Assembly: GCF_001695625.1 (NCBI RefSeq)
Contig: NZ_MBPN01000052.1
Coordinates: forward strand, 1 to 35,413
From: Pseudomonas defluvii
Lineage (GTDB): Bacteria; Pseudomonadota; Gammaproteobacteria; Pseudomonadales; Pseudomonadaceae
Direction: 5' to 3'
DNA length: 35,413 nucleotides
The translations under genes and the position numbers were made by a program. This document shows positions 16,699 to 23,550 of this stretch, piece after piece. The notes beneath the pieces were generated by a model. It was not told where the DNA came from. It saw only the letters and a list, made by a program, of their open reading frames with translations, and searched no databases. How positions within the stretch are numbered: position 1 is the first letter of the stretch; the number at the start of each line of letters is the position of its first letter.

Positions 16699-17565
16699 TT
16701 ACGCGGCCTCGGTTACTGCGATTTCCACGACCTTTTCTTCCTCGACCCGGACGGCGCCGATGGACATTTTGGCGTAGATGCGGACGTTGAAGCCCTTGCC
16801 TGGATCCTTGCCCACCTCGGTGGTGATGTCGGCGCCCTTACCCAGAGTTACGCCGGACTTGGCCCAGGCGTACAGCCGACGGGTTGCGCCGTCGTAAGGG
16901 GTGCGCTCGCTGGGAATCCAGTTGAAGCCCATCCATTTACCTTCAACATCACCTTCCTGAAGGAACTTGCCAGCCATGTAGTCGGCGCTGGTCAAAGTTG
17001 GGTCAGCCAGGATGTCGGCGGCGGCCTGCGCGGAATAGGTGATGAAGAGTTCTTCGCCGTTGTGATTGTCCGCTTCGTTTTTACGGAACATCTTGCGGGC
17101 CTGGATGATCTTGGCCTTGGTCAGACCAGTACCACCGACAACGATTTTCTGGGTGGACGGCAAGATGATGTTGCCGGTAGTGGCCCGGGAGTTGCCGCCC
17201 ATCGAGGCAATAACCACGTCATCCTTGGCACGGTTCAGCGAAGCAATCATTGCCTTGACGTATTCGGACGTCGGGTCAACCAGCATGCGGATCTTGTCCT
17301 GGTCATCGATCATGTCGCCGTCATCCCAGTCGAACAGGTCGACAAAGCGGGTGCTGTGCGGTTGATCGTTGATTGGGGTATCAGCATGGCGCTGGGTGCG
17401 GCGGTTCGCGGTGCGCTGGCCCAGGCGGTTAACCGACTTGGACATCCCGACGATATTCGGCTCGATGGTTACGTGCGGCTCGAAGCGCGATTGCATCTGC
17501 TGAGCCAGGTGGCGGAAGTTGTCAGCAAACTGCTGAACAAACGCCTCGGTGATTTGCTGTGACAT
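16699..17565 (-). CDS. Major capsid protein
   Basis: 288 residues from the ATG at 17565 (MSQQITEAFVQQFADNFRHL), which has GGAG 9 nt upstream. The open frame continues to 17916, but that extension is Arg/Pro/Cys-rich and antisense-like, so it is rejected. Internal features are a long N-terminal helix, DQDKIRMLVDPTSEYVKAMI (spine-like helix), and a beta-rich C-terminus ending KMSIGAVRVEEEKVVEIAV. This is consistent with an HK97-fold podoviral capsid, shorter than T7 gp10A (345). The gene follows the scaffold by about 200 nt and opens the third late block; a palindromic repeat element lies in that gap. Confidence 0.88.
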   Translation of the reverse strand: MSQQITEAFVQQFADNFRHLAQQMQSRFEPHVTIEPNIVGMSKSVNRLGQRTANRRTQRHADTPINDQPHSTRFVDLFDWDDGDMIDDQDKIRMLVDPTSEYVKAMIASLNRAKDDVVIASMGGNSRATTGNIILPSTQKIVVGGTGLTKAKIIQARKMFRKNEADNHNGEELFITYSAQAAADILADPTLTSADYMAGKFLQEGDVEGKWMGFNWIPSERTPYDGATRRLYAWAKSGVTLGKGADITTEVGKDPGKGFNVRIYAKMSIGAVRVEEEKVVEIAVTEAA

Positions 17566-17736
17566 ACGATGCACTCCAATGCAGATAGTGGGGTTGCCTG
17601 CAGGGTGTCCACCGCTTGGGTGGGCCTGAAATCCTGGCGTGCATCGGCATTGCTTCGCCTGGGGCTTGCCGGGTATCTGCGTGCCACCGCAGGCCGGCCC
17701 ATTGCTGGGATGCCTGCGATGTTTGTGCATGGAGGG

Positions 17737-17756
17737 TGTCGGTTTCCCGACTATTT
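17737..17756 (-). repeat. Late-operon palindromic element, copy 3
   Basis: Plus strand GTCGGTTTCCCGACTATTT, 12 nt after the scaffold stop and 172 nt before the capsid start. The roughly 200-nt gap around it holds no gene. Confidence 0.85.
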
Positions 17757-17767
17757 GCGCTGAAGGC

Positions 17768-18625
17768 TCAGCCGAGGCGGGATTTGTTCTTGCTGTAGCG
17801 TTGCTCGTACATGGCATCCAACTGTTGCTTGATGGCGGCGCGCTTCGGATCGTGCGCCGGCATCTTCGCCAACTGCTCGCGCAGCTCACTGGTCTTAACG
17901 TTGAAGTCGGCCTCATTCACCGCGCCACCGTTGATTGGCGTGTCTTCGTTCAGCTCCTTGCCGATGTTGGCCGTGAAAGCAATGAAGTCCGGGTCGTTCC
18001 CGTACTTGGCCATCAGGTTCTGAAAGCTGCCCGGTTGGCCTTCTGCACTGGCGAAGGCCTCGGCTGCACGATAGGAGGCACGCACGTTGGTCTGCATGGC
18101 CTGGTCATCGGTCCAGACGGATTTGAGCGCTGCGGTGCAGTCTTGAGCGGTCAGCTGAGCGCCACCCTCGACGAGGCCGGGGGCAGCCTTCAGGTATTCG
18201 CCGATCACATACGACACCTGGTCGTTCGTCAGGCCCTTGGCGTGGGCACCCTTCAGGAACGACTGCGTACCCTCGTCGGCCTTGAACTCTTCCCAGTTGA
18301 AGCCCTCGACCCCTTCCAGCTTGACGTTGTATTCATCGACGGTCTTCGGCGCCACATCACCCGAGCCCAAGCGGGTTTCGAGGCTCCGGTAGGCGTCGGC
18401 AACCTTCCGCGACGATGCTTCAAGATCAAGGCTGCCATCCTCCTTGTTGGTGCGGTACTTCTCGGGAAGCCAGTCATTTGGGGCTGCATTACCTAAGACA
18501 GAGCCAGGTGCTGGAGCTGCAGGTGCTGCTGATGTCGCCGCAGGGGCGCCGCCACTTGGGTCGCCGCCCTCGGACACTGCGTTCTGCAGGAAGTGACCCA
18601 GGCGGTTGTGGATGAACCAGTTCAT
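17768..18625 (-). CDS. Scaffolding protein, T7 gp9-like
   Basis: 285 residues (T7 gp9: 307), acidic and helical. It has an Ala/Pro-rich disordered N-terminal part (residues 18-50) followed by NDWLPEKYRTNKEDGSLDLE, a typical phage scaffold opening. The body has KSVWTDDQAMQTNVRASYRA, and the C-terminus is basic (YEQRYSKNKSRLG), the expected capsid-binding helix-turn-helix. AGAGGA is placed 4 nt upstream of the ATG, overlapping the end of the Bbp19-like gene. It would guide prohead assembly inside the cell and leave before packaging. Confidence 0.88.
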   Translation of the reverse strand: MNWFIHNRLGHFLQNAVSEGGDPSGGAPAATSAAPAAPAPGSVLGNAAPNDWLPEKYRTNKEDGSLDLEASSRKVADAYRSLETRLGSGDVAPKTVDEYNVKLEGVEGFNWEEFKADEGTQSFLKGAHAKGLTNDQVSYVIGEYLKAAPGLVEGGAQLTAQDCTAALKSVWTDDQAMQTNVRASYRAAEAFASAEGQPGSFQNLMAKYGNDPDFIAFTANIGKELNEDTPINGGAVNEADFNVKTSELREQLAKMPAHDPKRAAIKQQLDAMYEQRYSKNKSRLG

Positions 18626-18626
18626 G

Positions 18627-18863
18627 TCATTCCTCTACGTTGTTGGGGTCGCTGACCCCGTTTGCTCGGTTGATGCGGAGCAGGATGTGGTCGAGCACCT
18701 CACGGTGGCCGGCCTGCAGGTAAGTTTTGAGAACGGCATCGATGCCGCCCACAGTTACGGCGTTTCTGCTGAAACGCTGAATCAGGTGCTCGAGCACAAG
18801 CACACCCTCGGCGTGCTGCTCGAATACCCGCTTGAACATGTCGTCGATTTGCTCAGGGGTCAC
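18627..18863 (-). CDS. Bbp19-like small phage protein
   Basis: 78 residues between portal and scaffold. The pattern FKRVFEQHAEGVLVLEHLIQ, then GIDAVLKTYLQAGHREVLDH and an ILLRINRANG end, is the layout of the Bbp19 family named after Bordetella phage BPP-1. The function is unknown, and a head-assembly accessory is likely from synteny. The start overlaps the portal stop by 4 nt (GTGA/ATGA type coupling). Confidence 0.72.
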   Translation of the reverse strand: MTPEQIDDMFKRVFEQHAEGVLVLEHLIQRFSRNAVTVGGIDAVLKTYLQAGHREVLDHILLRINRANGVSDPNNVEE

Positions 18864-20458
18864 GCTGCTGCTCCTGGTGCTTGCTTGAGTGCGGCCTCAC
18901 CAGCCATCTGCTGCATTGCCATCTGCTGTTGCTGCTCCATGGCCGCCTGCTGGGCTTGGGCGCGGTCCTCCCGCAGCTTGTCGCGGTCGGCCTTGCTGCG
19001 GATGACAGCCGATGGCACGCCCAAAGCTTCGCCCTTGAAGCGCTGGGCCTCGTCCAGGTCGATGTTGTCCATAACGGTTGGATCGGCCTGAGCGACGACC
19101 AGTGCTCCTTGCACGAACTGGTCGATGGCCGTGACCTCTTCCAGCTTCTGAGAACGGGCCAGCGGACTCAGGTAACGCACGGTGAAGTTGCGACCTGCCA
19201 GCGTTTCCGGCGCCTGCCCGAGGATCCCGGCCCGGTAGGCGATGCCAAAGCAGCGCTCGATCAGGGGTTGCAGGTACTCGGTCTGCAGGCGGCCATAGAC
19301 CGGGCCCAGTAGCTGGCGGATCAAATTCACCCGCACATGCACTTCGGTCGCCGTCATGGCCGGGCCGTCTTGCGCCTGGAGCTGATCAGCCATCAGGGTC
19401 TTGCGGATGGCGGCCTGCAACCTGCTGATACGGGCGTCTGCGTACTGGAAGTTGGACCCGCTTTGCAGGGGTTTCATGCTGTCGACGGAGTTGGCCACGA
19501 TGATCTTGCGCGGGCCTACACGCACGGTCTTCGGGTTGAGCACCCCGTCGTCTTCCGCGATCCACATGCCAGCGATAGCCAGGTCAGCCGCAGCCAAGTC
19601 CATGCGCACCATCTCGTTGAGGGTGCGAGCGTCCGGAAGCGCATCGGCCACAGGGCCAGTGGCATACACGCTGTCGGGGATCATCATCCAGCGCGGCACA
19701 ACGACCGGCATTTCGTGATAGCCCGACTCTGTCACGACCTTCTTTGCAGCAACCTCCACCTTGCAGGAAGCGATCGGCATGTTCTTGGCCAAGCGGGCGC
19801 CGACCATGTAGGTGCTGCGCGGGTAGACCGCGTGCACGAACTCAACCAACTCTTGGGGCTTGGTCTTGGCCAGATTGCGCGTTGGCTCGCTGAGGTTCTC
19901 TTCCCCGAACTCATTGACGGCCTGTTCGGCGGTGAGCTTGTAGGTGCGATAGACGGTATCGATCTTGCCGCCTGCCTTGGACGCTGAGCAGAACACGCTG
20001 GCGATGGGCCAGAGGTCGAACGTGAAACCACCCCGCTCCCGGTCAGAATCGATGTACAGCGCGAACCAGCCGGCGCAAACGACGTCGAGCAGCCCCTCAA
20101 AGGCTGCCGCGTCGAAGTTGGATGCGTGAATGTTCTGCCAGATGATGTCGGACGAGTCGTCCAGCCAGCGACGTTCATCCTCGCTCTCTTGGCCGACGTC
20201 CATGCCGAACCAGATGCTGTTTGCCGGCGTCAGGCCGGACTGCACCGACGACGACAGGATGCGTGCCGCGTCGGTGGTGGTGCCGTCGAAGATCCGCGCT
20301 TTGCGGTTCAGGGCTTCCTGTGCGCTCATCATCTCGCAGTAGAAACCGTTCCCCCGGATCGGGTAGGTGTGGTCGTAGCAGTCGCGCCAGACCTGCTCAT
20401 GCGGGCTGCGCAGCGACTTGAGCGTGCTCAGGGTCTTGCAGATCTGGTCGGCATTCAT
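18860..20458 (-). CDS. Portal / head-tail connector, T7 gp8-like
   Basis: 532 residues; T7 gp8 has 536. The beginning, CKTLSTLKSLRSPHEQVWRD followed by CYDHTYPIRG, and the motif DAARILSSSVQSGLTPANSI are hallmarks of the head-tail connector family. The C-terminal 50 residues are Gln/Ala-rich (AQAQQAAMEQQQQMAMQQMA), the barrel or crown end. It forms the dodecameric vertex through which TerL packages and to which the gp11-like adaptor binds. It overlaps the upstream 69-aa gene by 4 nt. Confidence 0.94.
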   Translation of the reverse strand: MNADQICKTLSTLKSLRSPHEQVWRDCYDHTYPIRGNGFYCEMMSAQEALNRKARIFDGTTTDAARILSSSVQSGLTPANSIWFGMDVGQESEDERRWLDDSSDIIWQNIHASNFDAAAFEGLLDVVCAGWFALYIDSDRERGGFTFDLWPIASVFCSASKAGGKIDTVYRTYKLTAEQAVNEFGEENLSEPTRNLAKTKPQELVEFVHAVYPRSTYMVGARLAKNMPIASCKVEVAAKKVVTESGYHEMPVVVPRWMMIPDSVYATGPVADALPDARTLNEMVRMDLAAADLAIAGMWIAEDDGVLNPKTVRVGPRKIIVANSVDSMKPLQSGSNFQYADARISRLQAAIRKTLMADQLQAQDGPAMTATEVHVRVNLIRQLLGPVYGRLQTEYLQPLIERCFGIAYRAGILGQAPETLAGRNFTVRYLSPLARSQKLEEVTAIDQFVQGALVVAQADPTVMDNIDLDEAQRFKGEALGVPSAVIRSKADRDKLREDRAQAQQAAMEQQQQMAMQQMAGEAALKQAPGAAA

Positions 20459-20664
20459 GATCCGAGGGTTCTCTTTCCTTGCTCGATGACGGTGCCTGCG
20501 GCGCCACCGGACGACAGCAGGCTGCTTTCGGACTTGCGCTTACGCCGCACAGCGGTTTCTTGGTTGGCCTTCTGGGCAGCCACATCAGCCGCTTTTTGGG
20601 CGGTGACAGCTGGGTCTTCGGTCTGGACGACCTTGGGTTTCTCGGGCTTGCTTCCGCCGCACAT
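20455..20664 (-). CDS. Small conserved phage protein before the portal
   Basis: 69 residues. It begins MCGGSKPEKPKVVQTEDPAV, then has an Ala/Gln/Lys helix, a basic RRKRKSESSLLSSGG segment and ends GKRTLGS. Proteins with this order (CGGS start, helical middle, RRK, GG, TLG end) recur upstream of podoviral portals. The function is unknown. It is coupled to the portal gene by ATGA, so expression is tied to head assembly. Confidence 0.72.
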   Translation of the reverse strand: MCGGSKPEKPKVVQTEDPAVTAQKAADVAAQKANQETAVRRKRKSESSLLSSGGAAGTVIEQGKRTLGS

Positions 20665-20668
20665 GGCC

Positions 20669-21100
20669 TTACTCCTTCGCAGCCGGCTCAGGACACAGCC
20701 AGCCCTCGCTGGTCATGACAGCCTGCTTGATGGTGGTTGGATCGACGGCTTGCGCGGTGGTAGGTTGGCGCTGCTCCAGGGTTGCGCGGTCGGAGTCGCG
20801 GCGCGCATCGATGACCAGGGGTTCACCGCCATCGTTCAGACGCTGGGCCTCGGCTTCGGCCTGTTCCTTGGCGCCGTCGCCGATGGCAACGAAGTCGCTA
20901 AACCAGTCGGCCTGGCCTTCGATTGGCGTGTACCAGATCTTCCAGCGACCGCCACCGTTGTGTTTGGCGGTGTAGGTAGGGGTTACGGGTGGCTGCGACT
21001 CAGTACTGGTAGTCGTCGATGCTGCTGGATCAACGGCTTGCGCGGTGGTGGTTACTGGTTCGCCCGGGGTCTGGACGATCAGGCTATCGGGGGCTGGCAT
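20669..21100 (-). CDS. Hypothetical protein with duplicated AQAVDP motif
   Basis: 143 residues. There are disordered Thr/Pro/Ser-rich flanks around a compact central part (GGGRWKIWYTPIEGQADWFS then DFVAIGDGAKEQAEAEAQRL). TTAQAVDP occurs near residue 19 and again near 115; the DNA repeats agree at 22 of 23 bases (20739-20761 and 21027-21049). It is the first gene of the head block, 58 nt after a palindromic repeat element. No family is recognised. A minor head or internal protein is possible by position only. Confidence 0.65.
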   Translation of the reverse strand: MPAPDSLIVQTPGEPVTTTAQAVDPAASTTTSTESQPPVTPTYTAKHNGGGRWKIWYTPIEGQADWFSDFVAIGDGAKEQAEAEAQRLNDGGEPLVIDARRDSDRATLEQRQPTTAQAVDPTTIKQAVMTSEGWLCPEPAAKE

Positions 21101-21157
21101 GGGGTGAGCCTCGGTGATTGGTAGGGATCAACGAGGCCCAGCATCATGGTGGAGAGG

Positions 21158-21177
21158 TGTCGGGATCCCGACTATTT
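21158..21177 (-). repeat. Late-operon palindromic element, copy 4
   Basis: GTCGGGATCCCGAC is a perfect 14-bp palindrome, followed by TATTT. It covers the TAG stop of Rz on the minus strand and precedes the head block by 58 nt. Confidence 0.85.
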
Positions 21178-21609
21178 GGCGGGGCACGCAGTCCGGACGT
21201 AGTCCTGCAAGGCGGTCAGTTGGCGGATGGCGTCGTCGCCGTCGTTGGTGATTCGGACAATTCGTTCAGCAGCCGCTGGGTCAAGTTCGGCTCGCGCTTG
21301 ATCATGGTCCAGGCTGCTGGCGCCTGTTGATCCTCTTGCGGGGCACTTGGCGAGGACTGACAGCCGGTGTTCGCCAGCAGCGACAGCAGCACGAAGGTTG
21401 GCATTGGTCTGATTGGCACGTTCACGCTCCTGGGTATGTTCGGTGTCGAGCTGGGTCAGTAAGCGCTGGGTGTTCTTGCGGGATTCGTTTGCGTTCTCCA
21501 GCTCTCGCACACGCTGCGTAGCGGTGCTTAAGCTGGTGTCGGTATGGTCTAGGCGCCAAAGCGCCAGAATCAACGCCAGAGAAAGCCCAGCGATGAGATA
21601 GCGGACCAT
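21172..21609 (-). CDS. Rz: Rz-like i-spanin
   Basis: 145 residues from the ATG at 21609, which overlaps the endolysin stop (TGATG). An N-terminal signal anchor, VRYLIAGLSLALILALWRL, is followed by a long charged periplasmic coiled coil (ATQRVRELENANESRKNTQR) and a C-terminal globular end. With Rz1 it would span the periplasm and fuse inner and outer membranes in the last lysis step. An alternative upstream ATG (21627) would add six residues before the anchor. The stop codon TAG lies inside the palindromic repeat element. Confidence 0.9.
   Translation of the reverse strand: MVRYLIAGLSLALILALWRLDHTDTSLSTATQRVRELENANESRKNTQRLLTQLDTEHTQERERANQTNANLRAAVAAGEHRLSVLAKCPARGSTGASSLDHDQARAELDPAAAERIVRITNDGDDAIRQLTALQDYVRTACPAK
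21216..21425 (-). CDS. Rz1: Rz1-like o-spanin lipoprotein embedded in Rz
   Basis: 69 residues wholly inside Rz in another frame. The signal sequence MPTFVLLSLLANTGC resembles a lipobox with the acylated Cys followed by QSS, then a Pro/Ala/Gln-rich stretch (SSPSAPQEDQQAPAA), the mark of Rz1. Position -3 of the lipobox is Asn rather than Leu, a slight deviation. Embedded Rz1 genes are classical for lambda. It partners Rz from the outer-membrane side. Confidence 0.8.
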   Translation of the reverse strand: MNVPIRPMPTFVLLSLLANTGCQSSPSAPQEDQQAPAAWTMIKREPNLTQRLLNELSESPTTATTPSAN

Positions 21610-22118
21610 CACTGCACCGCCTTGCACTTGGCGTTGCGCTCGAGCTGGCGTTTCCAGACGCCCGGACAGCGCTTGTTGCCGGGTGTCGAGCAGTCGAAGC
21701 CGGCGGCATACCGGTACAGCAGCAGCGCTTCGCAGGCCCCGACGTAGTTACCCTCCAGCAGGTACCGGCGCGGTGATCCAGTGCGCCAGTTGCCCATGCC
21801 GTACTGGCCCACAAAGTCCATGTACAGGTCGAACTCTTCCTGGTACAGCTTCACGCCCGGGATCGAGGCCGCGAACTGCTTTTCGTCCTGACGGATAAGG
21901 TTGCGCGCAAGCACGTCTGCCCGGGCCGGGGTAATGGTGTCGCCCATCCTGACGTGGGTGCCGTCCTCATACCGCGTCGAGCCGTGGCCGATGGTGGGAA
22001 CGTCGCCCTTGGTGGGAATGATGGCGTTGCTGGTGTAACCCTCGTTAGCCTTCCAAGCGCCAATGCCGGCAAGGCTCATGGTCAGCAGGCCTACCGCTAT
22101 GCGGTTGCGGGCGCTCAT
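21609..22118 (-). CDS. SAR endolysin, GH24 lysozyme type
   Basis: 169 residues from the ATG at 22118, in an ATGA overlap with the holin. The N-terminus IAVGLLTMSLAGIGAWKA is a weakly hydrophobic, Gly/Ala-rich signal-anchor-release segment. The lysozyme domain starts NEGYT (E26, proposed catalytic) and has IPTKGDVPTIGHGST with D39 and T42. It cuts the glycan strands of peptidoglycan after release from the membrane upon holin-driven depolarisation. The long upstream open frame to 22448 is antisense noise and is not used. Confidence 0.9.
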   Translation of the reverse strand: MSARNRIAVGLLTMSLAGIGAWKANEGYTSNAIIPTKGDVPTIGHGSTRYEDGTHVRMGDTITPARADVLARNLIRQDEKQFAASIPGVKLYQEEFDLYMDFVGQYGMGNWRTGSPRRYLLEGNYVGACEALLLYRYAAGFDCSTPGNKRCPGVWKRQLERNAKCKAVQ

Positions 22119-22393
22119 CGCTGGCACTGCTCGCGGATTGATTGGATGCGTGCCTCGCTCTCGGCGGCCTCTCGGCGGTCTCGGCGAGCCTGGAAGTACG
22201 CATTGACCAGCAGGCCGAACACTGCGACCAGGACACCAGCAATACCGATCCAGTTGACCTGGGACAGCCAGCCAACAAAACCGGTGGCGGCGCCGACCAT
22301 CATCCCTTTGTTTGCGACGGACGCGCCCACCACTTCCGCAATCCCTTCCGGTGCCTGATTCGCCATGTGCTTGCTCCTGACTGGGGCGTTCAT
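22115..22393 (-). CDS. Holin / pinholin
   Basis: 92 residues with two hydrophobic segments, MMVGAATGFVGWLS and WIGIAGVLVAVFGLLVNAYF, and a highly charged C-terminus (RRDRREAAESEARIQSIREQ): class II layout. Pairing with a SAR endolysin suggests a pinholin that depolarises the membrane. GGAGG lies 7 nt before the ATG at 22393; a second in-frame Met (residue 10) could allow a dual start, as in holin/antiholin pairs. It is the first gene after the late terminator. Confidence 0.86.
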   Translation of the reverse strand: MNAPVRSKHMANQAPEGIAEVVGASVANKGMMVGAATGFVGWLSQVNWIGIAGVLVAVFGLLVNAYFQARRDRREAAESEARIQSIREQCQR

Positions 22394-22410
22394 GGGTTGC
22401 CTCCAGGGTC

Positions 22411-22435
22411 AAAAAAAAACCCGCACGGTGGCGGG
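22411..22435 (-). terminator. Intrinsic terminator before the lysis/late operon
   Basis: Minus-strand stem CCCGC / GCGGG with a 6-nt loop followed by nine Ts, ending 18 nt before the holin start. Placed between the last early gene and all late genes, it is where a Q-like antitermination system would act. Confidence 0.85.
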
Positions 22436-22468
22436 GCATCGATGACACGGAGAATCAGGGCGGTGGGC

Positions 22469-22488
22469 TGTCGGAATCCCGACTATTT
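22469..22488 (-). repeat. Late-operon palindromic element, copy 5
   Basis: GTCGGAATCCCGACTATTT, covering the TAG stop of the HTH gene and lying 34 nt before the terminator that precedes the holin. It opens the late operon. Confidence 0.85.
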
Positions 22489-22839
22489 CGCGTGGTACGC
22501 CCACCAGTCACCGACGGCGACCATGGGCAGCTTTGAGCGGTCTTGCTCGGTAATCTGGCACCAGAGCAGCACCAAGCGTTCGCCTTCGCTGTAACGCGGC
22601 TCTGCACCCTGCTTCCATCCGATCAGCGTGGTACGGGCAACATCGATGGCATCCGCAGCCGACTGGATCGAGTAACCACCCCGCAACACCATGGTGATGA
22701 CCCTGAACCAATCGATGCGCTTCGGGCCTGGCCGCGATGGTGGCGGCGAGTGCAGTACAAGCGGGCGCGCAGCCAAAGCCGCACGAACGGGCTCAGGCTG
22801 CGCAAACAGGGCCATTTGCTCAGGCGCAGGCGGCTTCAT
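22483..22839 (-). CDS. HTH protein at the Q-antiterminator position
   Basis: 118 residues from the ATG at 22839, with AGGGTG upstream; a TTG at 22863 would add eight. A Pro/Ala-rich N-terminal half is followed by a helix-turn-helix: IDWFRVITMVLRGGYSIQSA then ADAIDVARTTLIGWKQGAEP. It closes the early leftward operon and lies immediately before a terminator and the lysis genes, the genomic place of Q. Sequence resemblance to known Q proteins is not evident, so a late-activation function is inference. Its TAG stop lies within the repeat element. Confidence 0.72.
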   Translation of the reverse strand: MKPPAPEQMALFAQPEPVRAALAARPLVLHSPPPSRPGPKRIDWFRVITMVLRGGYSIQSAADAIDVARTTLIGWKQGAEPRYSEGERLVLLWCQITEQDRSKLPMVAVGDWWAYHAK

Positions 22840-23110
22840 ACTGGTCACCCTGACCCGTTCCAAACGCGTGCGCGCGCGAGGCAGACACCGGTTGAGCGCT
22901 CGCCCGCTCCATTGCCTCGGTCAATTCTTTGATCACTGCCAAGAACATGGCGCGAGGATCTTTGGCGTTATCGAACATGAACGGGTGAACGGCATGGCGA
23001 ATCCCGACCATCGTGCCGCTGGGCAACATCTGGTCGACACCGACGAAGACAAATCCGTCGTTGCCGAACCCACGGCAATACCAGGTTGGTCCATGGATGC
23101 TCTTGCTCAT
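22820..23110 (-). CDS. Hypothetical early protein
   Basis: 96 residues between rusA and the HTH gene, joined to rusA by ATGA and overlapping the HTH gene by about 20 nt. The N-terminal half is compact (GPTWYCRGFGNDGFVFVGVD), followed by a helix (AMFLAVIKELTEAMERASAQ) and a polar tail. No family is recognised. The tight packing in the replication/late-control operon supports expression. Confidence 0.68.
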   Translation of the reverse strand: MSKSIHGPTWYCRGFGNDGFVFVGVDQMLPSGTMVGIRHAVHPFMFDNAKDPRAMFLAVIKELTEAMERASAQPVSASRAHAFGTGQGDQYEAACA

Positions 23111-23550
23111 GATGCAGCCCCCTCAAGCGGAACGATGCGTACCTGCACACCTGGTGTATCGCCGAAGCGCTTGCGGGCGAACACGTCGACAACCTGCACG
23201 TCGTCCTTCCACACCACGCCGTTGAGGCCGTCACAGATGGCTTTGAGTACGTTGTCGAAGTCGGGTTTCTTGGTGGGCATGACGTCACCAGCAAGCGCAG
23301 CGGCCTGTTTTTTCTTGCTCCAGGACTTCGGTACCGAGAGATTGACGCGGATCTCGACCATGACCGGGCCTTGCAGCAGTTCACGACCTGCCATGGCGTT
23401 GCTGCCGCTGGTAGCGATCAGGCCTTCGTAGTTGGCGGTCTTGGCTGGTGTGTACATGCGAGCGTGTCCGGCGATGGTGCTGACGCGTGGCCTGCCCTTC
23501 CCCACTGGCTCACCCGGTACCAGGAACGAAACGGGCTTCAGGTCATGCAT
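23107..23550 (-). CDS. rusA: RusA-family Holliday junction resolvase
   Basis: 147 residues. The motif VGKGRPRV sits near the N-terminus, and the acidic active-site region is KPDFDNVLKAICDGLNGVVW followed by KDD, giving conserved Asp residues at about 96, 98 and 115-116. RusA dimers cut four-way junctions symmetrically and clear recombination intermediates before packaging. The gene follows the P-like gene with an 8-nt overlap, the common place in lambdoid genomes. Length equals the family norm (about 120-150). Confidence 0.93.
   Translation of the reverse strand: MHDLKPVSFLVPGEPVGKGRPRVSTIAGHARMYTPAKTANYEGLIATSGSNAMAGRELLQGPVMVEIRVNLSVPKSWSKKKQAAALAGDVMPTKKPDFDNVLKAICDGLNGVVWKDDVQVVDVFARKRFGDTPGVQVRIVPLEGAAS

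Noticed and set aside
17566..17916. 117-residue N-terminal extension of the capsid frame
   Set aside because: Arg/Pro/Cys-rich, overlaps the scaffold C-terminus and the palindromic element; the ATG at 17565 has a good ribosome site.
21158..21177. Palindromic element as an Ogr/Delta-type activator site
   Set aside because: Those sites are TGT-N12-ACA; here the spacing is N10 and the 3' end reads ACT, so the class does not fit.
22119..22448. Extension of the endolysin frame
   Set aside because: Antisense-like composition across the holin gene; the SAR segment follows directly after the ATG at 22118.
22998..23010. Possible sixth copy of the element (GAATCCCGACCAT)
   Set aside because: Only one arm is present, without the GTCGG arm or TATTT tail; it is coding sequence of the 96-aa gene.
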